Shown here piece after piece: positions 11,034 to 20,733 of a stretch of DNA of 23,655 nt. A model generated the notes under the pieces. The model was given only the letters and a program-made list of their open reading frames with translations, searched no databases and was not told where the DNA came from. Each line of letters opens with the position of its first letter. The first letter of the stretch is position 1. Origin of the DNA: Saccoglossus kowalevskii (taxonomy: Eukaryota; Hemichordata; Enteropneusta; Harrimaniidae); the NCBI RefSeq assembly GCF_000003605.2, contig NW_003121425.1, positions 1-23,655 of the forward strand. The letters run 5' to 3'. A program made the translations under genes and the position numbers.

Positions 11034-11225
11034 TTAACCCTTTTTAAATGCCAAAGTCAACTTTTGTCACCTTTCACGAAATAGTTCTATATACCGTCTG
11101 TGCATATTAATTGGGTAATTTGCATATTATTAACCTTTTTTGAATGCCAAAGTAAACTTTTGTCACCTTTCACGAAATAGTTCTATATACCGTCTGTGCA
11201 TATTAATTGGGAAATTTGCATATGG
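11034..11225. repeat. 96-bp tandem duplication
   Basis: Two adjacent copies, 11034-11129 and 11130-11225, are nearly identical. I count only a handful of differences, including GTCAAC versus GTAAAC and GGGTAATT versus GGGAAATT. Both begin TTAACC(C/T)TTTTT, resembling the termini of the TTAA-bounded elements in this window. This may be a tandem duplication of an element end, or two abutting solo ends. Confidence 0.9.
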
Positions 11226-11332
11226 GTAAAATATGAATTACATGAGGCATTTTTTTCTGCCAGAATTAACAAATCAGCTTTTCACTGGAAGCAACTCCCA
11301 TTCATTTCTTGGCAGAGTTCTAGTCTAGCCGA

Positions 11333-11346
11333 ACAGTTCGAACTGT
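11333..11346. repeat. 14-bp palindrome ACAGTTCGAACTGT
   Basis: This is a perfect palindrome without a spacer, in intron 2. It could be a dimeric transcription-factor site. No other evidence supports a function. Confidence 0.5.
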
Positions 11347-12702
11347 GTTGTGTTGGCATCTTTTCAGTTTCAGCATCCCAGGTAGCCAACTGAGGGATCC
11401 ATGCATTGGTTCGTTTACACATGAAACTACAACGTATTTAAAGTGAACATGAAATTTATAGTATTACTAACGTGACACCTTTCTAATTTAAACATCACCA
11501 GCCTGCTTACAGGAAAGACAGCTTAATTTGACTGTGCATCATTATTGATAAATTTCTCATCATTTTATTTCATGAGTTGAGTACACCGATTTGATGAGTT
11601 GACAGGAAATGAGTTTACTTCAATAATACTCTGAATCTGATTGTCGTAGATTACAGATAAGGTCAGCTGTCTTCTCCCACTTCAGTAATCGTAATTCCAA
11701 ATTGATGAAATGTTTTGGACATGGAAATAATAATATTGACTCTACATAATCCTCAACTCACTTTATGCAATCTGTAGCTTTATATTTTAAATCATTTATT
11801 GTAATTATCTTCTTCTTTTTACATCTACGTAACCAGTCGCTTATTAAATTGATTGTTCGCTCGCTTGCCATGCTCTCAACAATGAAGAAATTTCTAGCAG
11901 TAACAAGTATTTTGCCATAAAATCGTAAATTATTAGCAACAAAATAAAAAAATATTTATAGTTTATGGTACTCGTAATGCATGTATCAATTTTATTCAGT
12001 GAATAAAGTTTTTGATACGATGGCTATTAAATAAGTCAATTATTGACTCTGACATGAACAGTGTGGATTCTTGGTCAAGTTTATTGTTGGCATGTGTCGC
12101 ATGTACATTTTTGTTAAAAATGTCTTCTTGAAGTGGTGAGAATACATTTTTTCTGATCATCTTCAAAATTTGAAATCTTATCAATCACTGTCAAATATCA
12201 ATTAAGTTCAATTTCGAGTTAACTGGCATGTATAATTTACAAGATGTACATACACATTTGGCTTAAATAAAACCTTTGTTAGAAATAGAAATATTAATTT
12301 AAAATGCATGGAATGAAGGTTGCAGGTCATGAGAAGCAGATGTTAGTAACAGTAATAATCTCTTCAAGGTGTACTCATACTCCATTTATATATACTCACA
12401 GGATCAAGTAATCTCAAATAATAAGTTTATATCCATTTTGAATGCTTATTATTTAATATCTGGATTCTCAACAGCCAAGATGTAATAGTCATGCAGTTTT
12501 AGTGACCTTAGCTGATCTCTCTGGAGGCAGTGTTGTGTCTAATAAATAAATAAAGTTACATACTTGCTGATATATGTATATAAACCCGTTTAACGATGCC
12601 CCCACAACATGCATGTTAATTACCAGCTGTCGGCGAATACACAATTACAGATGAAAACATCAATCCTAATAATACTTGATCTCCATGGCTCTCCAGAGGA
12701 GT

Positions 12703-12718
12703 TGTATCATGTGATACA
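12703..12718. repeat. 16-bp palindrome TGTATCATGTGATACA
   Basis: This is a perfect palindrome in intron 2, about 125 bp upstream of the RA exon. A role in splicing or binding cannot be judged from sequence alone. Confidence 0.5.
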
Positions 12719-12843
12719 CACACATTTTTTTTTTCTTCACATATAATATATATTGTTTACATATACATAGTGTAATAATAAAGTAAAGAATTATGTTTTA
12801 TGTATTTTAACACTGAATGTACTTTCTTTTCTGATGTGTTTAG

Positions 12844-13006
12844 CCATTTCTAATGAGGATTTACAATGAAGACGGCAGCGTGCGGACAGTGACTGTGGAG
12901 AAGGATTACTTAGCAAGGGAAGTGTGCTACCTCATGGTACTGAAGAACCACAGTATTGATGATAAAAACTGGGTCTTAGTTGAGCAGCTTACAGATCTTA
13001 AACTTG
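12844..13006 (+). CDS. Grb7/10/14-like adaptor protein, coding exon 3 (Ras-associating domain, partial)
   Basis: Residues 129-182 plus one base of codon 183 are encoded, from TTTAG|CCA to CTTG|GTAAGT, a consensus donor. The peptide contains RIYNEDGSVRTVTVEKDYLA, then an AREVCYLMVLKNH helix and DDKNWVLVEQL. This follows the RA-domain pattern of Grb10/Grb14 (KVFSEDGT..., AR-LC-LLV-K-H, DD-SWTLVE-). RA domains bind GTP-loaded Ras-family proteins. RIAM/lamellipodin (MRL) proteins have a related RA-PH pair, but the EDG and W-LVE pattern and the PFPEL signature upstream favour the Grb7 family. The vertebrate family continues with L-LER--EDHE, and a phase-1 G fits a Glu codon next. That continuation and the PH, BPS and SH2 parts are absent from the window. 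Confidence 0.85.
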
Positions 13007-13119
13007 GTAAGTGATGCTTATTTACACTTTCACCTTATCCCCTAATAGTTTGTCTTTATTTTTGATTTTTTACTCAGATGCATTCTGATTTGATTTTTAC
13101 CTTAATATATATTGTTTAA

Positions 13120-13415
13120 AGGGCGGTAGTCGCGCGAGATATACATGTATGGGTCTCATATAAACAAAGATGGCGCCTTTGACTGTTGCGTAGATCAACA
13201 AGTACAAACTGAGACATTATCAAGCTTTTAATTAGGTATTATTTTAGGTGATTGGAAGGTATCGAAGGAGTCACCGATGGTAATTAGTACCAGTTGCGTA
13301 CAGGTCAAACCTCGTACTTGTGATTTCCATTTATAGTAGAGCACATTGGATTGTGAGAAAATCAATTCTTATCAACACAAATATCCGACTTGCGCAGCTC
13401 GATGACTATTTCCCT
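13120..13415. mobile_element. TTAA-bounded miniature inverted-repeat element
   Basis: TTAA at 13116-13119 is followed by AGGGCGGTAGTCGCGCGAG. The right side reads CTCGATGACTATTTCCCT followed by TTAA at 13416-13419. The right end in reverse complement is AGGGAAATAGTCATCGAG, so terminal inverted repeats of about 19 bp with some mismatches are flanked by a TTAA duplication. The element is 296 bp with no coding capacity and is richer in CpG than the intron around it. TTAA target choice is typical of piggyBac-type transposases, although other families also use it. It lies 110 bp downstream of the RA exon. Confidence 0.75.
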
Positions 13416-14689
13416 TTAATGTGATTTGCCTTTAATAGCCGCGTCATTAGTAATAACAAAAGTGAAAAGATATAACTAGCAATTGATGTCTGTAATAATT
13501 TATGTAATAAACTGTTTCTGATTTTGTGCAAACAACTGCCAGTGTGTGGTCACTGTATGTGAGGGGATTCATCTGTCAACTGAGGGAGAATGTGTACGGT
13601 CTCCACTGTTTATGAGATTTTAGTTGGTCTTTTTATTGTATTTGAAAAAGAAATATCCTGGTGGTATTGTAGCACAGTTTGACCTATTAAAATGAACCAC
13701 TACACAATACAATATTGCTACATGTACAGTCTGCCCAGTCTGTCATATCCATGTGAATATAATGTTACTACTGACAAAAATAAAAAAATTGAAGACAGTA
13801 TGAATGATCAAAACAAAAGAAAAAAATTTTTTAAAATAGAAGCAGACTTGAAATAAATGTTGGAAAATCAGGTTAACATTTCCCATTATGCTTGGCTCTT
13901 TGTTGAATGAGAATATATATCTAGTAAACAAACATAGCTGCGTTGTCATGTTTGAATATTTATGTTCACAAGGTGTCTGTTGCAAGGCTGACAATTTGAC
14001 ATGTCCAGAAATAACTAAGATATTTTATTTTTATTTTTATATGAGAAAAGGCTCTTGTGTTTTTATTTTACTTTGGGTCAATATTAATGACAGCAGACAA
14101 GCAAAACTTTTGTTCTAATTTTTGAAAATCATGTGTCGTGTTAGGAATTTATCAATAATTTACCAATTTTGAAGTGCATCATGTTATTTCATGTTTGATC
14201 AATTTTTACAAAAGGACTGATGATTAAAAGTATGTATTATGTCCAGTAACGTGGTATTTTATTAGTTGTTCCCGTGAGTTTGCCCTTAATTTGAACTCTT
14301 ACTTTGATGATGTAGTTGAAAAGTGAAATACTGTGAGAAAATATAGTTTAGTCGACAGTAGATTTTTTCCAGACATCCAGTGTCAGTGTCTATAATATTC
14401 ATAAACTGCCTATTGTCATGACTATTGCCATCGGTAGCCATTTTGTTTTAGTGCCATATTTTTTAAACTTGTTAACTCAAGGGACTATGTAATGCAATTA
14501 CTTGGTAATAGTTACATCAAACGGGTAATCAAAGATATTGGTTTATTAGTAATAAACATTGTCAATAATATAAGTATCTTCTGATGCTTAAATATGTTGC
14601 AGTATTAGTTATTTTTTATTATTTTAACAATTAACCTATTATTGCATTATTGGTTGAATTCATATTAAGTTAGTTGTTGATCATTACAC

Positions 14690-15071
14690 CAGGGATTTTT
14701 TTTAAACAAGGGAACAGGGGCGCAGCGCCCTCATGCCATGGTCATGCGCTCCCTTACCCTGGGGAGCAGATCCTCCGGCAACCATAAAATTCTGATTGAC
14801 CAGAGATCACATGTGGCCAGTCTTCAACTGTGACATGTCTGATAGTAATTTTGGCCCTAAGGAAGCCATATAATGCTCCATTTTAACTTAGAATTATCAA
14901 AAACTCCTGTCTGATAGTAATTTTGGCCCTAAGGAAGCCATATAATGCTCCATTTTAACTTAGAATTATCAAAAACTCCAAACCCTGGTAGGGAGAACCC
15001 TATCTCCCTCACTTAGTGGGGCCGCTGAACTGCAGTGCTCCCTCTTGCAGTTTTTTTCTAGAAAAACCCTG
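14690..15071. mobile_element. hAT-like miniature element with 7-bp target duplication
   Basis: The element starts CAGGGATTTTTTTTAAAC and ends AAAAACCCTG. The right end in reverse complement begins CAGGGTTTTT. The 7 bases ATTACAC occur immediately outside both ends (14683-14689 and 15072-15078). CAGGG termini with a 7-8-bp target duplication are characteristic of hAT elements. The 382-bp body has no coding capacity and contains two identical 72-bp copies (14836-14979). GC-rich blocks such as GGGGCGCAGCGCCC lie near the left end. Confidence 0.8.
14836..14979. repeat. perfect 72-bp tandem duplication inside the hAT-like element
   Basis: Copies 14836-14907 and 14908-14979 are identical base for base by my reading, from TGTCTGATAGTAATTTTGGC to AATTATCAAAAACTCC. 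Lack of divergence implies a recent duplication, or an assembly artefact. Confidence 0.9.
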
Positions 15072-15280
15072 ATTACACTAATGGTAAATGATAGGTATTA
15101 CATTAACAGTTGGTTATTACATTATTGATTGCTACATATGCCTCTTTGATTTGTTGCTCAATTTTTGATGAAACACAGCAAAATTTAGTTTTATTAGCAG
15201 AGTCAGGCACTGTTTTGTTTGTTTTTACTGTTGTGAAATTAGGCTGAGAAAGTGTCGCACTTGTCTGATTTGTTGTGAGG

Positions 15281-15405
15281 ATAATATGAGGTTATTATGA
15301 GGATACTGAAAAGTGTTCACAAAGACAGTACCGCGGGAGTATAGACCGATGCGCAGTGTAAGTCGTTGTGATGGCGTACTGTCTGAGTAATAACCTTATT
15401 ATTAT
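15281..15405. mobile_element. possible 125-bp miniature inverted-repeat element
   Basis: ATAATATGAGGTTATTA at 15281-15297 is matched in reverse complement by TAATAACCTTATTATTAT at 15388-15405 (one indel, one mismatch). The enclosed approximately 90 bp is distinctly CpG-richer (ACCGCGGGAG, GACCGATGCGCAGTG). The shape fits a tiny foldback element, but I could not define a target duplication. Confidence 0.45.
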
Positions 15406-15689
15406 ACATCTTTTCCTCCCATGGATACGTCATGGGAATGCTGAAATCCAAAAAGTTTAGAACAGATTTAGTGAACGAGTCCGGTCAAACCGTGGGGGCT
15501 GCCATGTTTGTTTTTATTATTAGAGGACGCTCACGCACGTAATGATTCCATGTTTGGAATTCGCATTTCCTATTATGGTAGGATGAAAATGCCCAGTGCA
15601 ATACCGCAAAATTACGACATGCTATAACTTATGGCGTAACATTGACAGATGTATAACAATGATATTTATTACATAGACTTGTGACTAAT

Positions 15690-16671
15690 ATGGCTTTGAC
15701 ATTATGGGACCTTGATGCAAATAATTTTGTTTTTCAGATAACATTCAAAATAGCTGACTGGCAGCCATTTTGTTTTAATGAATGGGCTTCTAGACTCATA
15801 TCTCCGACTTATTTTGACTAATTATGTTCAAATTTAAAATATTCATTATACATAATGTCGTAGATAGACAGATATATTGGTTTGACGATCCTATTCAAAT
15901 TGGCCAAATGGTGGTCATTTTTGTGCTAAAAAATCATCAAATATCAAGCATTTCTGGCATTTATGGATGGATTTCGTTCAAACTTGGTACATACATTAGA
16001 CATTACGGGTTCCTTGATGCACATCATTTTATTTTTCAGATCAGATTCAAAATGGCTGTCTGGCGGCCATTTTGTTTTAATGAATTGGTTTCCAGACCCA
16101 TATGTCTGACTTGTTTTGACTGATTATGTTCAAATTTTTAATATTTATTATACATCATGTCATAGATATACGGATATATTGGTTTGACGATCCTTTTCAA
16201 AGTGGCCAAACAGTGGCTATTTTTGTGCTAAAAAAATCCTCAAATATCAAGCATTTCTTGCATTTATGGATGGATTTTGTTCAAACTTATAACATACATT
16301 AGACATTACAGGTTCCTGATGCACGTCATTTTATTTTTCAGATTGGATTCAAAATGGCTGACTGGCGGCCATTTTGTTTTTATTGGTTGGGCTTCTAGAG
16401 CCATATCTCTTAAATGCTTTGACTGATTATATTCAAATTTTATATATTCGTTATACCGTACATCATGTTATATATATATATATATATATACATGTATTTA
16501 AAATGGCTGATTTTGCATGCTGTTCCAGAGCAATATCTCTCAATATGAACAAGAACTCGTTTGACGATCAGATACAAATGTCAATCATTTTAATGTTAAA
16601 AAAAATCATATTCCTGACATGGTTATATTCCAGCTATATTACGGTATTATAAACAAAACTATATATCTTAA
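15690..16671. repeat. composite repeat locus B, left part: about 300-bp tandem units
   Basis: This is the same family and orientation as locus A. The landmark AAAAT(A/G)GCTG(A/T)CTGGC(A/G)GCCATTTT recurs near 15750, 16050 and 16349, a period of about 300 bp. The alternate landmark TTGGCCAAATGGTGG... / GTGGCCAAACAGTGG... recurs near 15900 and 16200. The locus ends in CATGGTTATATTCCAGCTATATTA, the tail also seen in locus A. An (AT)11 run at 16469-16490 interrupts the third unit. The tail is then broken by the foldback element at 16672 and resumes at 17495. Confidence 0.85.
16469..16490. repeat. (TA)11 microsatellite
   Basis: An uninterrupted TA run lies inside the third unit of locus B, replacing the less repetitive sequence present in locus A. 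Confidence 0.9.
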
Positions 16672-17494
16672 AGTGAAAGTCAAGGCTAACAACATAATAC
16701 TCCTCGATGGAAGAGCTCGGCAAATGTAAGAACATGCAATTTACAGTTTTTTTATATCACTTCTCATTCTCTAGATATTCAATATTTCATCAATTTATGT
16801 AGACCTCCATCTCGATTCTTCAGCAAAGGATTATGGGTAAAGTATGACATCATAGAGTCTGTTGTCAGAAATGGAAAAAAATTATTAAAAAGTTGAACTT
16901 TAAATGACTGAAAGTTTAGAACAGGGTAGCATACATGTACTGGTGCCAAACATGCTTATAAAATAGTTATCATGGAAACAAAACTGAAAATATTTATTTT
17001 TATGTTTTTCTACCAAATGCTCAAATATCCTTATATTGTATACAATTTACCGATGTGAGTAGGTTATATAGGTGATATATTACTTAAAGGCCATAAAAAG
17101 TGGACAAAAAAGTGTCATTCTATATTTCACAACGAAAATAACGATTTTTATTTTTTTAACGTTTTTGGCAATATCTTCACTTTATGTGTATTTGTAACAT
17201 TCTAATTTACATTACTATAATCAAATACAAGAGTTATATGCATAACGAAAATTTTAACTAATTCGCATCAGTATTTCCCATGTTATAGATGAAATCATTT
17301 TCTCAATTTCTGACAACAGACTCTGTGATGTCATACTTTACCCATGATCCTTTGCTTGAGAATCAAGATGGCTGACTACATAATATTGATGAAATGTTGA
17401 ATATTTATAGAATGAAAAGTGATATAAAAAAGTGTAAATTGCATTCTCCTACATTTGTGGAGCTTTTTCTTGGGGGGTCATTGTGTTGTTGGGC
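16672..17494. mobile_element. foldback (long terminal inverted repeat) element inserted in locus B
   Basis: Arms of about 190 bp, roughly 16684-16872 and 17307-17494, are inverted copies of each other. They share, read outward-in, CAAATGTA(A/G)GA..ATGCAATTTACA, TTTTTTATATCACTT(C/T)TCATTCT, CAGCAAAGGAT(T/C)ATGGGTAA-type sequence and AGAGTCTGTTGTCAGAAA. TTAA flanks both sides (16668-16671 and 17495-17498). The approximately 430-bp centre is AT-rich and non-coding. Locus A has the same flanks with nothing between them. The outermost 11 bases differ between arms, so the left terminus may have gained or lost sequence. Confidence 0.85.
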
Positions 17495-17530
17495 TTAATT
17501 TAACTAACGGGGACTGTGCCATGCATGCTT
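17495..17530. repeat. composite repeat locus B, right part
   Basis: After the foldback element the sequence resumes with AATTTAACTAACGGGGACTG and GCCATGCATG, matching the closing tail of locus A (AATTTTATAACTA...CAGGGACTGTGCCATGCATG). Locus A has an extra ACATGTACATGT-type insert here. Similarity fades beyond about 17530. Confidence 0.7.
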
Positions 17531-18283
17531 GTTTTTTCTTATTTGCATTTTATTGATAGAAAACATCAATATTAATTCCACAGCAAATGAATAGGTGCCT
17601 GTGTAGGCCTAACCTTTTGATTTCCTCACGAAATATGGTGATTAAATGCATGTAAAATAACGAAGGAGTCTGATCTGGCCTCCAGCACTGAAACGGATTT
17701 GGAAGGCACAGACAGAGATTGATGAGCCTAATATTCACTTCATCTTTCATAAATTTTCATTTTGCATATCTAGTATCCTAGCAACCAGGTTACTTTGACA
17801 GGTTTTGCTATCATCTCAAATGTTACCTTGTATGTAACATGGAAGTGAGTAGTTTAGTTGTGTAATGGACATTAAAAGGATATACTTGTTAGTGATTCAT
17901 GACAGCGAAAATGATTGACATTTACACAAGTGTATAATACCGAATAGTTTGAGGTGTTGTGATAAATTAAATCAATCATTAGTTAAACACACTGACATTT
18001 GACATTATATAGCTCAGAGTTGATACTGTTATTTTTATCTTTTTTGAAATAAAAATAGAGACAATTTTGAGATGGGGGCTGGATGAAATGTCATCCACAG
18101 TGTTGTATTCTGTAATAATCTATTCTGTGGTCACGTTTTTCGTGTATAATATAATAGGCCATATGTCTCCTGTATCAGTGCATAGTTATGATATATATGT
18201 CATATAACAACATATAACATATAACAATGATTTGGTTCAGGGCCATCTTTTATTTTAATCAGTACAGTGGTCTATGCATGGTA

Positions 18284-18473
18284 ATGTAAAATATTTTATT
18301 TTAGCTGGAATTCCTTTTTTTCTGAAAAGACTTTTTAGGTGTTTATTTTCACTGATTGTTGATGAGTTGAAGGAAAAAAAAAAAGTATATTTGCTGGATT
18401 TTATTTTCACTGACTTACCCCCTCAGCAAAAATAGCGAAAATAAATTCCAAATGAAAATTAAGTATTTTACAG
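18284..18473. mobile_element. TA-bounded miniature element, Tc1/mariner-like
   Basis: The left end ATGTAAAATATTTTATTTTA matches the right end in reverse complement, CTGTAAAATACTTAATTTTC. The match continues into TGGAATTC versus TGGAATTT, so the terminal repeats are about 30 bp. TA lies directly outside each end (18282-18283 and 18474-18475), the target used by Tc1/mariner transposases. The 190-bp body contains TTTATTTTCACTGA twice and AGCGAAAATAAATTCC near the right end, a motif seen in widespread invertebrate repeats with CTGTAAAA termini. It has no coding capacity. Confidence 0.7.
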
Positions 18474-19152
18474 TACATCAAATTTCATATAGGCAAACAA
18501 TATATTATTTGTACTTTGTATCCAACCCATAATGAACACACGTTGCTTTACGTTTACTCGTCATCGTTCGTACATTAAAGGGTGATTTTAATAAACACTT
18601 GCTACTTCAAAAATCCATGCAAAAAGAATTTTACGTACATTTTACTCACGGGGTCTCATGGTGAATTGTGACACACGGAATGTTGGTTGAATTTCAAAAT
18701 TCAAATATGTAGTCATGAGCTTGACATTGTCATTTTGAAACAGGGAATCTGCCTATTTGCTAAAACACATATTTACTTTGATGCTGTTTATTGCATAAAT
18801 ATAAAGCGACAACTTGAGAATCTGACATAAATTGTTTTTCAACAGGTGTGAATAGTTTAACAAGTGTTATGGACTTGCATCATATCGTTAATTTTTGAGA
18901 TTTAAGGGGAAAAAAGGAGGTACTGGTAGTTATTCCAAAGTTTGAACTCAAGTTGGAAGAGCATTGGTTTGGCGCGTTATCAAATGTATATTGAATTAGT
19001 AATCCATGCAATATACATTTTATCAGTTACGAATATTGATCGTTGCTTTATCTTAATTAATAAAATGGATGTGGGCGAGCTGGATATGAATAATTAATTA
19101 ATTAGTGTTCTGTGTCTGATTCAATCAGTTTGTTGTCCATAGATCAATATTT

Positions 19153-19163
19153 GGGGGGGGGGG
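19153..19163. repeat. G11 homopolymer
   Basis: Eleven consecutive G residues occur in strongly AT-rich intron and are followed by AGG. The length is prone to sequencing error. Confidence 0.9.
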
Positions 19164-19375
19164 AGGTTAATTTGTGTAGGATTGAAGTTGGTATGCCCTG
19201 TATTAAAGCATATGATTCATGAGATATGGATTTGTGGTCAGTTTTATCTTACTAGTATATCTGTATGTTGTAACCTCATCCATCATTTTATAACGGGTTC
19301 CATAAAATGAGATTCAGGGACATATGTTGAGTGAGATTGTAATACTGTCAGGATGAATCTATTGAGAAAGTACAA

Positions 19376-19527
19376 TTCTTGGTAGATTCTGATTAGAAAT
19401 TCATTGTTGAGTGAGTTTCTGAACAGAACTGTTTTGTAATAATCTTCAGTAAGAATTCTTGCTAGATCCTGTTCAGAATTTCTCATGAACAAGACTCTGA
19501 TCAGAAAATTGACAGAATCTAGCGAAA
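19376..19527. repeat. 27-bp direct repeats with a partial inverted copy
   Basis: TTCTTGGTAGATTCTGATTA near 19376 recurs as TTCTTGCTAGATCCTGTTCA near 19456, 80 bp downstream, and both are followed by GAA(A)TTTC-like sequence. A reverse-complement fragment, GACAGAATCTAGCGAA, follows near 19511. This may be the remains of a tandem or foldback element. Confidence 0.5.
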
Positions 19528-20733
19528 ATCATAATCAAATGCTGGAGAGCATACAATGTAGTTTATTTCAACTAATTCTTTCTAATCTTTAAAGTTTGTA
19601 TTGATAATTAACCTAATTGTCAGCTATTAACATTGTATTTTATAATGATTATGGTGATTACAAAAATTAGTCAAATCTGTAGAGTGAATTTCAAGGACGT
19701 CCGTGACAAAGTATGTAACTGTATAGTTATACACTCCGGCAGCTGGTAGCTGCATTCTACATGAAAAAAATAATTGACAGTATAAGTTCAACATGGTTTA
19801 TTGCTCTAACAGTGTAAGCTCTCGCCTGAATTAATGCATGGTATCATTAACATAATAGAAAACAAAATAACAAGGAGTAATTCTGTGTAAATCCATTGCG
19901 GCTTATCAGTGTATATGTAAAACTGCTCAATTTACCTGTGTTATAACCAAGGAATCCTTTTTGTTATTTCTGTGTGATGTATGATCGATGTGTCAGCATG
20001 GAATCAAGTAGGGGCAACATGCTGTAAGTATTAGATTGATAAATTCATACAGCTGAATATTGTTAAAGCTCAAAGTGTGATCTTTAGGGTCAGTCTTATA
20101 TCTATCTAATAAATATAATAATTTATTCATATTTTGAACAAATCTATGATGACATAGAGTAATAAATTAATTAATAATATACAGTATATGAGAAATTGAG
20201 AATGGATTTTGAAATATTTAGAGGTTTTACTACAGCAGGCTGCATGGTATAAATTCAGACAGTGTAACAGCTGTATAGTATAGTCTGGGATTAGGAACAT
20301 TTCGCTTTTCATTGGAATTTAACATTTCTAAGATTTTAGGGAGAACTTGATTCTTCAATGCTGTGTATGTTTATGTCAAACCTGTAATGTATGGGCATGC
20401 ACTGATGAGATTTATCTTTCCAAGTACCAACCTCTTTATTTTTATCCTTTGAGTGCCAGATATTTTTTTCCCGCTCAAAATTCTGTGCAAATATTTTCAC
20501 ATTTTGTAAAATTTTCATTTTGAACCATTATATTGTTCTAATTCAAATGCTTATTGTTTTTTATCGAAAGTTTTATCAATTTTTATCAACATTTCATGTG
20601 GAGAGAAGCGGACTGTATAAAATACTTTTGTAGATGTATGCACCAAAAGTTGACAATAATGCTCAAAGGTTTTATACTTGTTTTGTTGTTTTGTTGCACA
20701 TATTTTTTGTTTGCGGTTGTGACACTTTATTAA

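Larger units (their letters stand above)
8048..12843 (+). other. intron 2 of the Grb-like gene (4796 bp)
   Basis: The intron runs from GTATGT to TTTTCTGATGTGTTTAG. It contains a 16-bp-arm hairpin (8243-8312), a TTAA-ended repeat (8463-8620), the composite repeat locus A (about 9505-10475) and a 96-bp tandem duplication (11034-11225). Its remaining open frames fall in these repeats or in AT-rich DNA. I found no additional exon. Confidence 0.7.

Noticed and set aside
13743-14118. overlapping open frames on both strands
   Set aside because: They are AT-rich, have biased composition, and match no family. They are typical chance frames in intronic DNA.
15824-16652. plus-strand open frames of 99 and 92 codons
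   Set aside because: They lie in repeat locus B, include an (AT)n tract translated as YIYIYI, and are not conserved in locus A.
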